A stretch of 64,000 nucleotides of DNA from positions 18,454-82,453 of the forward strand of contig DAORAL010000025.1 of NCBI GenBank assembly GCA_035344155.1, written 5' to 3'. This document shows positions 16,637 through 26,872 of the stretch, one piece after another. The stretch comes from UBA1845 sp002338715 (GTDB lineage Bacteria; Planctomycetota; Phycisphaerae; UBA1845). The notes below the pieces were generated by a model, which did not search any database, was not told where the DNA came from, and saw only the letters and a program-made list of their open reading frames with translations. Made by a program: the position numbers and the translations under genes. How positions within the stretch are numbered: position 1 is the first letter of the stretch; the number at the start of each line of letters is the position of its first letter.

Positions 16637-19600
16637 TTACGGACCGCTCAACATGCTGGCGAACAGATCGTAGTCGGCTAAGTCAATCACGCCGCACGGT
16701 TCTGCGATGTCAAACTGTGCGAGACATGGCGGAGTCGGATCGGTGTAGCAGATCATGAACGCCGCGTAGTCGCTCAAACTGAATTCGTAGACTTCGCAAT
16801 CGTTGAGCACGCCATCGTCGTCGCAGTCGGCGCCGCTTCCCATCGTGATATCGCACGCATCCGGTATAGAATTTGAATCGCAATCCGGATCGCATTCATC
16901 CGGCACGCCGTTGGTGTCACAATCCGGGCTGAACAATGTCGCGATGTCGCACTCATCGGCGATCGCATTCAGGTTGCAGTCAGCCGACGGAAAGTCAAAA
17001 ACGTACGCCGCTCCCCCGCCCGGCTTGAATGAATTATCACTATAGGAACCGACGATCATCGAGTTGTTGTCGTCGACCGACACGGAGATGCCGACCAGCG
17101 CGTTGGTGGATGCGTCAGCCGCCGTAATGATCTGATCTTCGGTCCAGGTTGCGCCGAAGCGGTCAAACTTGAAGACGGCCCCTGCATCACACGCCGGGCA
17201 AACGACATCCGACCGAGGCGAGGCAATGAACGCCGTGTCGCCATGAACCGCGACCGAGAGGCCAAACAGATCCTGAATCATCGCGTTGGATGCAGTGAGT
17301 TTTTGCTGCTGCGCCCACGCCCCACCGGATCGCACGAAGACATACGCCGAACCGGAAAACGCGCCGTCATCGTCATCATATGGCGCTCCGACGACGGCTG
17401 TGTCGCCCTGAACTGCCACCGAAATGCCGAACTGGTCGTAGTCAGCCGCATCGTCGGAGAGAAGTTTTTGCTCCTGAGTCCAGACGCCGCCCGAACGAAC
17501 AAAGACATACGCCTTGCCCGGACTCGTGTTTCCTTCTGGCGCGCCGATGACGGCAGTATCGCCATCGAGCGCGACCGCCTGCCCGAAATATTCCTGTGCA
17601 CCTGCATCATCAGCGATGAGCTTGGCCTGCTGCGTCCAGACGCCTCCGCTGCGTACAAAAACGTAAGCCGATCCTGCGTTGACCTCGGGAACATCGTCGG
17701 TCACCGATCCAACCAGCGCCGTGTCACCGTCGATCGCCACCGCAAAACCAAACTGATCTCCGCCGCCCGCATCGTCAGCCGTCAAGAATGCTTGCTGCAT
17801 CCAGACGCCGCCCGAACGAACGAAGATATACACCGAACCGGAACTCGACGACGGTCCTTCGTTGTCATCACCATGGCAGCTGGCGATGATCGTGTCACCG
17901 GAGATACCGACCGTTTGGCCGAACGCATCGTCATTGGCCGGATCGGGGTTAACGATTCTGACGATCTGCGTCCAAATGCCGTCGATGCGTTCGAAAATGT
18001 AAATCGCACCTACGTTGTTGTAAGGACCGTTGCGCTCGTTGCCCGTGCCGATGACGGCAGTATCACCGCTGATCGAGACCGATTCACCGAATGAAACGGA
18101 TTGAATCTGATCGAGAGCCGTCAGCTTGGCCTGTTGATTGATCCAACCGTTCAAGTCGCATTCATCGGGGATGCCGTTGGTGTTGCAATCGGGGCTGCCG
18201 CCGCTGCTGATGTCGCATTCGTCGGGTTGGCCATTCGAGTTGCAGTCGATATACGTTCCCGGGATGAATCCGCATTCGTCGGGGATACCGTCGGCATTGC
18301 AGTCATCGCTGGTCAGGTTCGCAAGGTCACAGTCATCGGGAACACCGTTGGCATTGCAATCGATTTCGCATTCATCCGGAATCGCATTGGTGTTGCAGTC
18401 GTCGCTGAATCCAGTTTCCAGGTCGCATTCATCCGGGACACCGTTTTCGTTGCAGTCGGCTGAGTTCTGCAAATCGAACACATAGGCGGCCCCCGCGTTT
18501 TCAGCGACTTCATCGTCCAGATTTGCACTGATGGCAGCCGTATCGCCCGAAATTGAAACGCTGAATCCGAATTGATCGTTCGCCGAAGACAGGCCAACCC
18601 CCAGCTTGGACCGCATGATCCAATCGTTTGCCGTGCGAACGAAGACATAGGCGGCACCAGAGTTACAACCAATGTCACCTGGGCAGGCATGATCGTCGTT
18701 ACGGGCACCAACAATGACGGTGTCACCATCAACAGCCACCGACTGACCAAACAAATCGCCGTAATTCAAAGTCTCCGTCGTGAGGCGGTCCTGTTCAGCC
18801 CACACCCCGCCCTCGCGATAAAACACATACGCGGCACCGTTGTTCACAACAATGCCGCCGCCTGGGTACGTCTCATCGTTGTACGCACCGACGACTGCGG
18901 TATCACCGTCAACTGCAACTGCGGCACCGAAGCGGTCGCCGTTGTCCGTTTGGCTTCCAAAAATCTTGGCTTCCTGTGTCCAAACGCCGGCTGTCCGCGT
19001 GAACACATAGGCCGAACCGGTGTTGGCCCCAAAGTCGTCGTCCATGGGTGCTCCAACAATCGCGGTGTCACCACTCAACGACACGGTCACGCCAAACTGA
19101 TCTTCCGACCCGCCGTCGGTTGCAAAGAGTTTCTGCTGCTGTGTCCATACGGTTCCACTTCGCACAAAAACATACGCAGCCCCGTTGGGGTTGGCCCCCA
19201 TGCTGCTGCCCCGCGCACCAACCAAAGCGGTGTCGCCATCAACCGCAACGTCGAATCCGAGATACGATTGAAACGCAGGGTCGGATGCGTTGAGTTTGGC
19301 TTGCTCCGACCAAATGTCCCCGTCCCTCACAAACACGTAGGCCGATCCCGAATTGACAATCGTATCGTCATCATCGTAAGCACCTACGACGATCGTTTCG
19401 CCGTCGATGGCCACAGACGTTCCGAAGTAGTCGCCGGTCGCCCCATCTGATGCGGTCAGTTTTGCCTGTTCAAGCCAGCCGGAACCCGTGCGCACATAAA
19501 CGTAGGCCGATCCTTTGGAGAGCACGCCGCCGTCATCGTCCAATGACGCACCGACCACGACCGTGTCGCCGTCGATGGCCACGTCCGCACCCAAGATATC

Positions 19601-21310
19601 CGACATATCACCATCACTGGCGAGCAACTTATCCAAATCGAACGCGGGCTCAACGTCGCATGAATCCGGTATATCGTTCATGTTGCAATCGCTGCTCGAA
19701 CCGCCGGCCAATTCGCATTCGTCGGGGATGTCGTCGCCGTTGCAGTCGTAACTGGCGAGCGTTTCGATGTCGCAAACATCAGGGATATCATTCAGGTTGC
19801 AATCAGTCGCGCTACCCAACGCGATGTCGCACGAGTCGAGCACGCCATTGAGATCACAATCAAAACCGCTGCCCGCCGCGATTTCACAATCGTCCGCGAC
19901 GCCGTTGCCGTTGCAGTCGGCTTCGCACTCGTCAGGGATGCTATTGCCATTGCAGTCCTTCGCGGCCAAATCGAAAATGTACGCCGAACCGGAAATCGGG
20001 AAGCCGACGTTGTCGCCAACCGCGCCAACAATCGCCCTGTCGCCATCGAGTGCAACCGATTGGCCAAACGTGTCCGTGCCGCCGGTGTCGTTTCCGGAGA
20101 TTTTTTCGTACAAAGTCCAGGCACCGCCACTCCGCGCGAAGACATACGCCGAACCGCTGTCAGCACTGGGGTCATCATCAAGGCGTGCGCCGACAATCAC
20201 GGTGTCGCCATTGACGGCGATGGTATAGCCGAACTCATCGTCGGCGGCAGCGTCTGGGGGAATGAGTTTATCCTCTTGCGACCACACACCACCGGTGTTC
20301 ACAAACACGTACGCTGAGCCCGAATTGCAAGCAGCGCACGCAACATCATCGTGGTGGGCGCCAACCGCGATTGTGTTTTCCCGTATCGACACGGAAAGTC
20401 CAAACTCGTCACCGGCAGACGCGTCGTCCGACGTGAGTTTTTGTTGCTGCGTCCAAACGCCACCGGTACGCGTGAACACATACGCCGAGCCCGATTCTGG
20501 ACCGGCATCATCATCTCTATGTGCGCCGACGACGGCTGTGTCGCCGTAAACCGAAACCGTCAATCCGAATTCATCGCCGCCGGCGGCATCGTCCGCGGTA
20601 AGTTTTCCTTGCTGTGTCCAGATGCCGCCCGTGCGCGTGAACACATACGCCGACCCCGACGCATCTCCATCGTCATCGTCGAAATACGCACCGACGACTG
20701 CAGTGTCGCCGTCAATGGACACGCTCGCCCCGAAATAGTCATTCGCGGCTCCGTCATCGGCAGTGAGTTTCGCCTGCTCGGTCCAGACGCCACCGCTGCG
20801 TGTGTAGACATAGGCTGAACCGGATTGACCGCCCATGTCGTCGTCGCCAGCCGAGCCAACGATGAGCGTGTCTCCGCTCAGCGAAATGCTGGTTCCGAAA
20901 CTGTCGTTGGAAGCGCCGTCGGATGCGAGAATTTTGGCTTGTTGACTCCAGCTTGCGCCATCGCGTTCATAAACGTGAACCGCGCCGGCATTGCACATCA
21001 CAGAGCCACCGCAAGCTTCGTCGTCACCAGTTGCACCGACGGCTGCGATGTCGCCCTGGATCGCCACCGAGCGGCCGAAGAATCCGAAGCCAGACGGTGC
21101 ATCGGATGTGACCTTCTCTTCCTGGACGATTTGAACGAGATCGCATTCATCGGGAATGCCGTTGGTGTTGCAGTCGAAACTGGTTCCACCGCTGATGTCC
21201 GTGGTATCGGGGATGGCATTGCCATTGCAGTCGGCGGCGAGCGAAGTGCCTTGGCAGCACAAGACCAGCAAAACCGAAAAGCCCATCACGAAAACTCGCC
21301 AACCAGCCAT
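16637..21310 (-). CDS. giant secreted FG-GAP protein: three seven-bladed propellers joined by TSP3-like Ca linkers
   Basis: 1557 residues from the ATG at 21308-21310, preceded by GAGGAGAAGGA; an upstream in-frame start at 21364 lacks a site. A signal peptide ends at SLAAD. I count 21 FG-GAP-type blades ('FG.SVAIDGDTAVVGA...GSAYVF.R.GG.WTQQ.KL') in three sets of seven (about 65-460, 565-970, 1080-1465), each set a full integrin-like propeller. They are separated by 2, 6, 6 and 4 copies of a short Asp-rich unit (DCN.NGIPDECD), thrombospondin-3-like, 18 in all. The C-terminus has a dockerin-like remnant ending IDLADYDLFASML. Likely a surface or matrix protein binding Ca and an unknown ligand. 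The strong internal DNA repetition produces long meaningless frames on the opposite strand. Confidence 0.85.
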   Translation of the reverse strand: MAGWRVFVMGFSVLLVLCCQGTSLAADCNGNAIPDTTDISGGTSFDCNTNGIPDECDLVQIVQEEKVTSDAPSGFGFFGRSVAIQGDIAAVGATGDDEACGGSVMCNAGAVHVYERDGASWSQQAKILASDGASNDSFGTSISLSGDTLIVGSAGDDDMGGQSGSAYVYTRSGGVWTEQAKLTADDGAANDYFGASVSIDGDTAVVGAYFDDDDGDASGSAYVFTRTGGIWTQQGKLTADDAAGGDEFGLTVSVYGDTAVVGAHRDDDAGPESGSAYVFTRTGGVWTQQQKLTSDDASAGDEFGLSVSIRENTIAVGAHHDDVACAACNSGSAYVFVNTGGVWSQEDKLIPPDAAADDEFGYTIAVNGDTVIVGARLDDDPSADSGSAYVFARSGGAWTLYEKISGNDTGGTDTFGQSVALDGDRAIVGAVGDNVGFPISGSAYIFDLAAKDCNGNSIPDECEADCNGNGVADDCEIAAGSGFDCDLNGVLDSCDIALGSATDCNLNDIPDVCDIETLASYDCNGDDIPDECELAGGSSSDCNMNDIPDSCDVEPAFDLDKLLASDGDMSDILGADVAIDGDTVVVGASLDDDGGVLSKGSAYVYVRTGSGWLEQAKLTASDGATGDYFGTSVAIDGETIVVGAYDDDDTIVNSGSAYVFVRDGDIWSEQAKLNASDPAFQSYLGFDVAVDGDTALVGARGSSMGANPNGAAYVFVRSGTVWTQQQKLFATDGGSEDQFGVTVSLSGDTAIVGAPMDDDFGANTGSAYVFTRTAGVWTQEAKIFGSQTDNGDRFGAAVAVDGDTAVVGAYNDETYPGGGIVVNNGAAYVFYREGGVWAEQDRLTTETLNYGDLFGQSVAVDGDTVIVGARNDDHACPGDIGCNSGAAYVFVRTANDWIMRSKLGVGLSSANDQFGFSVSISGDTAAISANLDDEVAENAGAAYVFDLQNSADCNENGVPDECDLETGFSDDCNTNAIPDECEIDCNANGVPDDCDLANLTSDDCNADGIPDECGFIPGTYIDCNSNGQPDECDISSGGSPDCNTNGIPDECDLNGWINQQAKLTALDQIQSVSFGESVSISGDTAVIGTGNERNGPYNNVGAIYIFERIDGIWTQIVRIVNPDPANDDAFGQTVGISGDTIIASCHGDDNEGPSSSSGSVYIFVRSGGVWMQQAFLTADDAGGGDQFGFAVAIDGDTALVGSVTDDVPEVNAGSAYVFVRSGGVWTQQAKLIADDAGAQEYFGQAVALDGDTAVIGAPEGNTSPGKAYVFVRSGGVWTQEQKLLSDDAADYDQFGISVAVQGDTAVVGAPYDDDDGAFSGSAYVFVRSGGAWAQQQKLTASNAMIQDLFGLSVAVHGDTAFIASPRSDVVCPACDAGAVFKFDRFGATWTEDQIITAADASTNALVGISVSVDDNNSMIVGSYSDNSFKPGGGAAYVFDFPSADCNLNAIADECDIATLFSPDCDTNGVPDECDPDCDSNSIPDACDITMGSGADCDDDGVLNDCEVYEFSLSDYAAFMICYTDPTPPCLAQFDIAEPCGVIDLADYDLFASMLSGP

Positions 21311-21909
21311 TCTTCCTTCTCCTCTTGAAAACAAACCCGCTGCACCTTGACCGCGTCCACGCATGGGACACGATCACCTACGCCGCGAGCCAAGCGACCT
21401 CGCCGACCTGCGCCGGCTGAATGCTTAACCTGTCAGATTTCGAAATTGCCTGAGAGACTCACATACGCCGACATTGCGTACGGCATACGACAAGTTGCAC
21501 AGTGGGCCAGTATAGCAAACGACGACACCGAATCGGAGTCGCAAGCCCGACTGCACGAGGAAGGACCGATAAGTCGAGTCAGTTGGCGACGACGGGCGCA
21601 AACGTGCTTAACCCGATTGAAAGCAGCAGGTTAAGGCAGCAGAGCGTCGGTTTGAATCGCCAATTGGCCCGCTCGATCGCAGACCTTCAACCGGGGATAG
21701 TCCACCGGTATCCACAAGTTGACACGGACTTGCGATCCAGGGCGAGAAATACGCCCGACAAGATCAGAATTAGGGAACTTTATCACGGGTAGCGGGCTGC
21801 CAACTGCGGATGTTGATCGAATGTGTCGATCTCGGGCGCCCCGTCGGGCGTTCTCGTCGACGAATCGATCATGGCGGGCGAGATTCAAGCGAGCAAGCGA
21901 ATGATCAAT
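21311..21909. other. 600-base intergenic stretch upstream of the giant FG-GAP gene
   Basis: It lies between the start of the giant gene and the end of a receiver gene, both on the minus strand. The ribosome binding site of the giant gene is at its left edge. A small GC hairpin (about 21835-21852) lies some 60 bases after the receiver stop but has no T-run. The open frames here have no motifs. I see no other structure. Confidence 0.45.
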
Positions 21910-22362
21910 TTAATTCTTTCTGGGCAGTTCCAGGACAGACCTGGCAAACTCGACAATCAGTCGAAGTTTCTTGCCGAGAATCTCATAGTCCAATGGTTTT
22001 GCGATGCAGAATGCGGCGCCGTTTGAATAGCACAACTCGTGAAGTTTTTGCTGACTTGAGGTGCTGTAAATACAGATGGGCAGCGTTCGGTTTGATTTGC
22101 TTTTTCGAATTTCGAGCAGCGCTTCGGACCCATCCATCTCGCGCATGCGCTGATCGAGCAGGACCAGGTCCGGCGAAGGATACTGCTCGCGGTTCTCAAA
22201 ACGCCCGCGCCCGAGCACATAGTCCACAGCCTCAGTGCCATCGCGCACGCAATGCAATTCGCACTGCGAAGCGACTTCCGGCTGATCATGAACCGCACGC
22301 TTCACCAGCAGCGTGAACGACTCGTCATCGTCGGCGAGCAATATTCTCAACTGTCTATTCAT
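21910..22362 (-). CDS. single-domain response regulator (CheY-like receiver)
   Basis: 150 residues; one receiver domain and no output domain. The acidic pocket is LLADDDE (Asp11-13), the phospho-acceptor sits in DLVLLDQRM (the Asp before Gln), and the conserved Lys is in IAKPLDYE. The usual Thr/Ser switch position reads YSTSS. AAGGGA precedes the ATG. It lies just downstream of the CheB/CheR/kinase gene with the same orientation, so that kinase is the likely phosphodonor (inference). Output must be through protein-protein contact. Confidence 0.88.
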   Translation of the reverse strand: MNRQLRILLADDDESFTLLVKRAVHDQPEVASQCELHCVRDGTEAVDYVLGRGRFENREQYPSPDLVLLDQRMREMDGSEALLEIRKSKSNRTLPICIYSTSSQQKLHELCYSNGAAFCIAKPLDYEILGKKLRLIVEFARSVLELPRKN

Positions 22363-22445
22363 CGTTGCGTCCCTTTACTTCATCGAAAGGCAGTGCTTGC
22401 AACGCCAACATGAATTGACCCATTCAAGCCGACTGAACCGGAACT

Positions 22446-25400
22446 CTAGTTGAGCGTCGACCCGCCGTTGGCTGAATCCTGAATCGCCATGTTTACCGTC
22501 TTGAGCAACGATTCCCTTTGAACGTCGACCTTGGAAAGAAAACCCGCAATTGTGGCACTGATGGATTTGGGCGCGATTCCTTCACCCTGCCCGGTCACCA
22601 CAACGATCGGAACCTGTGAACCAAGGACGGTGCGAATGCGCCGCACCAGTTGGAATCCGTGCCCATCAGGCAGTGACAAATCAAGAATAACCAGGTCAAA
22701 AATTTCACTACCCAATCGCGACTCGGCTTCGGCAATCCCCTTTACACATGTGGTCGAGAAATCATCTCCCAAATATCGCTGGACGGTCTTGGCGTCCAAC
22801 ATGTCATCTTCGACCAGCAAGACGCGCGGCTTCTTCGGTGCCATTAGTTTCCTAGACTCCAAGTCTTCAATTGGAATTCTCGCGATAAATTTCGCTCCTT
22901 CGCCCAATGCAGATTGGACGGAGAGCACGCCGCCATAGCGAGTAATTAATCGGCGCGCTGCGACCAGACCGATGCCGGAGCCTTCCGACAAATCCGGGTC
23001 GAGTCTCCTGAAAGGTTCAAAAATCTTCTGGTGGTTCTCCGGAGCAATCCCCTTACCGTTGTCCCGCACGGAGAGTTCCAAAGCGCCATCATTGATGAGG
23101 CAGGTGATGTCGATGCGCGGATTCTTATCCGTCGTTCCATATTTCAGTGCGTTTTCTATCAGGTTCACAAACGCTTCTTCAAGAAAGGCCCTGCCAATCT
23201 GCACACGCCCCGCATCGCAAATGCAGTTGATGCGAACGCCTCGGGATTCTGCGTCCTCGCGGAAGCGGTCCACCAACTGATCGAGCCACGCCTGCAAATC
23301 CACCTCGTCTTTCGTCGTTTCGCGGCGCGTCAATCCGGAGACGTGCGCAAGATCCACCAGCATGCGCTTCATCCGCCCGCATTCGCCCAACGCCTTCGAC
23401 AGTATCTCCTCATCCTTTGATTCTCTATCCGGCACATTGGTCTCGGCATTGATCAACTTGAGCAGACCATCAAGCGCGGCGACGGGCCGCTTCAAATCGT
23501 GGGCGACGATCGAGAACAGGTCTTCCAACTCTTCGCGCTGGCGGGAAAGCTCGCGATTGGCAAACGCCAGTTGATCGTTGGCCATCCGCGTCATTTCTTC
23601 CGCATTCTTGATCGCAGTGACATCAATAAATGTAACGACCACACCACTCTGCTGTCCGGAGTGGGCCATGTACGGCAGTATTCGCACCATTAGCCAGTTG
23701 CCACGCGTACCGCGCAGTTCCCGCTCAACCGCATTCCCCGAACTGATTACGTTTCTGACGTCGGAAAGGAATTCGGTTCCGAGGTTGTGGGCGAAGTGTT
23801 CGATGGATCGGCCGACATCGTGCTCCATAAGCTTGATGATCTGATCGATCGCCGGCGTGAACTTGCGAATGCGCAGTTCGGTGTCCAGGAACAGTGTGCC
23901 AATGTCAATGTTGCGCAGCAGGTTGTCGAGGTCGGCGGCAAGAACTGCGAGTTCCTGAATCTTGCTCTGGTATTCAACGTTGATCGTGTACAGTTCTTCG
24001 TTGACCGACTGCAATTCCTCGTTGGTGCTTTGCAACTCTTCGTTGGACGCCACCAATTCCTCGTTGGTGGATTGCTGCTCCTCGTTGGAGGACTGCAATT
24101 CTTCAATCGTCGCCTGCAGACTTTCCCGCGTTTGCTGTAGCTCCAACTGGAGCTCGTTCATCCGGATCGTCGTGTCCTTGTCGAGCGATGCCTGATCGGG
24201 CGTGCTCGCAATTTCACGGCTGGGGCTGGGTTCAATGATGATAACGATTCGTTCCGGAACACTATTGATCGCCGGGAGTCGCAGCAGTTTGATCGTAACA
24301 TGCCTGGGTGACGGACCATTCAGGCGTATGGCATATTGAACATCATTCCCCTCGCGGCGCAATCGTTGAATTCCGGTGGTCAGCGCGGCGGTCACATCGT
24401 CACTGACCATGCGCATGATGTCCGTCGTGATTTTCCCTTTGGGAACCTGGAAGATTCCAAGCGGATCGCCCAGGATTTCAATGACGTTTCCATCGAGCCC
24501 CACCACTGCCGCAGATTTCCCGTCCTTTTCGATGACCGTGTCGAGTAACTGGCGAATCGATGCATCGCGGTCGCGGTCATTGGGAATCATGCCCGAACGC
24601 GTTGCCGTAACCACCGGATCGCGCAGTCCAGCCCGCCGCCGCATCGACGGCAGAATGGCGCTCCGGGTCTTGCGGAATAGTTTGAATTTGGAATCCACAA
24701 CTTCAAATTCAGACCCCAGCCGGCCCATCGCTTCAGCCGACCCAAGGAATACGGTCCCGCCAGTTTTCAGCGCAAAGTGCAAGGACGCCAACACACTTTC
24801 CTGGGCGGGTTGCTCAAGATAGATCAGGAAGTTCCGGCAACTGACCAGGTCAATCTTTGTAAACGGGGGATCCGTCACCAGATTGTGCTGCGCGCAGATA
24901 ACCAGTTCGCGGATTGCCGGCTTGATCGTCACCGTGTCGCCATTGTGGATGAAGTATTTGGAGAGTCGAACGGGACCGATTTCGGCGATACCGGCTGTCG
25001 GATATGTCGCCTTGCTGGCACGGGCCAATGATTCTTCGTCGATGTCTGTCGCAAAGATTTTGAGTTCGCGTTTGATGCCCGCGGCTTCCATGGCTTCGAG
25101 CGCTAGAATCGCCAACGAATAGACTTCTTCGCCAGTAGCGCACGCAGGGACCCATATGCGAAACTGCCCTTCGATTGCACGCGGCAGCATCTCGGTCGCG
25201 AGGTGTCGCTGCAAACGTGCGAACGCCTCTTTGTCTCGAAAGAAACCAGTAACGCCGATGAACGTATCCTGGCGCAGCGCCTGGGCTTCGGCGACATCCG
25301 CCTTAAGTTTCTCAACATAACTGGCGACCGCAGAGATCCCCAGCAACGCCATGCGCCGGCGAACGCGTCGATGCAACATGGACGGTCGCAGATAGCTCAG

Positions 25401-26363
25401 GTCGAGTTTGAAGTGTGCACGCAGTACATCGAGTACGCCGGCCATATCGTCTGCAACGGCATGCTCGTCTTCAATTTCGATGCTTGCGGTATAATCGGGC
25501 ACCTTGTCAACAATGCTCGCGACCTTGCGTGCGAGTTGCTTGGGATCGGCAGTCGCATCGACGACCCCCGAATCCAATGCGCTGCGAGGCATGCCATCGA
25601 ATTTTGCCGATTCCGGATCCTGTACCAGAACGATTCCCCCCGCGTCCTTCAATTCTCGGATACCACGCGAACCATCACTTCCGGTACCGGACAAGATGAC
25701 GGCGATCATGCGATGGGCAGGGCCCCGAGCCAACGACTTGAGGAAGATATCAATCGGAAGATTAAGTGCGTGCCCCGGCGTTCGGTCCTGATCTTCCAGG
25801 CAAATGCGACCGTCGCGGTACACCATGTTCTTGCCTGGCGGAATGATGTAAATCGTATTGGGACGGGGAACGATACCATCGCACGCGGCTTGGATCTCCA
25901 TATTTGAATGTCGCTGCAAGAGCTCAGGCATCAAGCTTTTGAAATCGGGCGACAGGTGGACGATGGTGACAAACGCGGCACCTGTGTCAGCCGGCAATTC
26001 GGTGAAGAATGCCTCCAGGGCTTCGAGTCCCCCGGCAGACGCGCCGAGACATACGAGGTAAGGGATATCGGTGGGGTCAGGCGTTGCCCCCGAAACGTCA
26101 GCAGACTCATCAGGTTTCTTGTTCACTGGATTGACTGACTCCATCTCGCTTGGAGGTATTCGTTTTGTTGTGGACCGAGATGCAGCACCCGGCGTGGCAC
26201 CTGACTGATTCTGGTCCCCTTTCCGGGCCGACTTCGAGGATGACTTACGCGCAGCCCCGTCGCCCGCGCCGCCTTTCTCGCTAGATTTCTTTGGACGCGA
26301 CACCATCGATTCAATCGATCCGCCGCTGTCGTTGTCCTTGCAATGCACATCATCGTTCATCAT
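22446..26363 (-). CDS. CheB-CheR-PAS-histidine kinase-receiver fusion
   Basis: 1305 residues. A charged disordered N-terminus (1-98) precedes a CheB methylesterase (about 100-290) with Ser109 (GASAGG), His136 and Asp230. Next come a CheR methyltransferase (about 305-555, PACATGEEVYSL SAM site), a long Glu/Gln coiled coil (about 735-800, repeated 'S.NEELQSTNEEL'), a PAS domain (about 805-915), HisKA (SIVAHDLKRP), HATPase (DNGKGIAPENH, GSGIGL) and a C-terminal receiver (VLLVEDD, VILDLSLPDG, Lys in LSKVD). No transmembrane helix, so cytoplasmic. With no chemoreceptors nearby, the CheB/CheR parts probably act on other proteins or on the kinase itself. GAGG lies about eight bases before the ATG. 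Part of a seven-gene signalling cluster. Confidence 0.92.
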   Translation of the reverse strand: MMNDDVHCKDNDSGGSIESMVSRPKKSSEKGGAGDGAARKSSSKSARKGDQNQSGATPGAASRSTTKRIPPSEMESVNPVNKKPDESADVSGATPDPTDIPYLVCLGASAGGLEALEAFFTELPADTGAAFVTIVHLSPDFKSLMPELLQRHSNMEIQAACDGIVPRPNTIYIIPPGKNMVYRDGRICLEDQDRTPGHALNLPIDIFLKSLARGPAHRMIAVILSGTGSDGSRGIRELKDAGGIVLVQDPESAKFDGMPRSALDSGVVDATADPKQLARKVASIVDKVPDYTASIEIEDEHAVADDMAGVLDVLRAHFKLDLSYLRPSMLHRRVRRRMALLGISAVASYVEKLKADVAEAQALRQDTFIGVTGFFRDKEAFARLQRHLATEMLPRAIEGQFRIWVPACATGEEVYSLAILALEAMEAAGIKRELKIFATDIDEESLARASKATYPTAGIAEIGPVRLSKYFIHNGDTVTIKPAIRELVICAQHNLVTDPPFTKIDLVSCRNFLIYLEQPAQESVLASLHFALKTGGTVFLGSAEAMGRLGSEFEVVDSKFKLFRKTRSAILPSMRRRAGLRDPVVTATRSGMIPNDRDRDASIRQLLDTVIEKDGKSAAVVGLDGNVIEILGDPLGIFQVPKGKITTDIMRMVSDDVTAALTTGIQRLRREGNDVQYAIRLNGPSPRHVTIKLLRLPAINSVPERIVIIIEPSPSREIASTPDQASLDKDTTIRMNELQLELQQTRESLQATIEELQSSNEEQQSTNEELVASNEELQSTNEELQSVNEELYTINVEYQSKIQELAVLAADLDNLLRNIDIGTLFLDTELRIRKFTPAIDQIIKLMEHDVGRSIEHFAHNLGTEFLSDVRNVISSGNAVERELRGTRGNWLMVRILPYMAHSGQQSGVVVTFIDVTAIKNAEEMTRMANDQLAFANRELSRQREELEDLFSIVAHDLKRPVAALDGLLKLINAETNVPDRESKDEEILSKALGECGRMKRMLVDLAHVSGLTRRETTKDEVDLQAWLDQLVDRFREDAESRGVRINCICDAGRVQIGRAFLEEAFVNLIENALKYGTTDKNPRIDITCLINDGALELSVRDNGKGIAPENHQKIFEPFRRLDPDLSEGSGIGLVAARRLITRYGGVLSVQSALGEGAKFIARIPIEDLESRKLMAPKKPRVLLVEDDMLDAKTVQRYLGDDFSTTCVKGIAEAESRLGSEIFDLVILDLSLPDGHGFQLVRRIRTVLGSQVPIVVVTGQGEGIAPKSISATIAGFLSKVDVQRESLLKTVNMAIQDSANGGSTLN

Positions 26364-26431
26364 AAGAGAACCTCATTGTTCCCAGATTCCGACGCCGACA
26401 AAGCACCCGCCTGCCATCCGGCCCCTGCCTG

Positions 26432-26872
26432 TTATCCGGCTACGGGCAATTCACAAAGCGACCAATAACCGTCAATCTGCCTGACCGCATCGACAAACTC
26501 ATTAAACCCGACCGGTTTTAGGATATAACCAGCAATACCGATGGCATACGATTGCCGCCGATCTCTTTCCTCATCCGACGTGGTCAGCACAATCGATGGA
26601 ATATGCTTCAATTCAGGATCGCTGCGGTAGGCATCGAGAAATGCAATACCATCCATGATGGGCATATTCAAATCGAGCAGGATCAGCCCGGGTTCGGGTG
26701 CGTCCATCCGGTCTGTATACGGCGCTTCGTGCTTTAGAAACTTCAGCGCTTCCTCGCCGTTTGACACCACGTGCAACGGGTTGGTGATGTTGATTTCTTT
26801 AAACGCACGCTTGACGATCTTGACATCAACGACATCGTCTTCGATCAATAATATGGATATTTCGCTATTCAC
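26432..26872 (-). CDS. Rcp1-like single-domain response regulator
   Basis: 146 residues from a GTG at 26870-26872, which overlaps the stop of the upstream kinase by four bases (GTGA); the longer open frame reaching 27037 is kinase sequence in another frame. The receiver has ILLIEDD, the phospho-acceptor in LILLDLNMPIMDG, LTTSDEE at the switch and a conserved Lys in ILKPVGFNEF, ending in the 'I..YW' typical of the Rcp1 family that partners phytochrome-type and other PAS kinases. The stop-start overlap makes the dCache kinase its cognate partner almost certainly. Confidence 0.9.
   Translation of the reverse strand: MNSEISILLIEDDVVDVKIVKRAFKEINITNPLHVVSNGEEALKFLKHEAPYTDRMDAPEPGLILLDLNMPIMDGIAFLDAYRSDPELKHIPSIVLTTSDEERDRRQSYAIGIAGYILKPVGFNEFVDAVRQIDGYWSLCELPVAG

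Noticed and set aside
17243..19450. Long plus-strand frames (283 and 292 residues) opposite the giant FG-GAP gene
   Set aside because: They are antisense shadows created by the repeated blade sequence. They have repetitive basic translations, no start signals and no motifs.
21440..21480. TGCCTGAGAGACTCA resembling part of a glycine or TPP riboswitch
   Set aside because: The other conserved elements of either riboswitch are missing and the downstream gene is unrelated.
25203..25907. 234-residue plus-strand frame opposite the CheB/CheR gene
   Set aside because: It lies wholly within a confidently identified multidomain gene on the other strand and shows no domain of its own.
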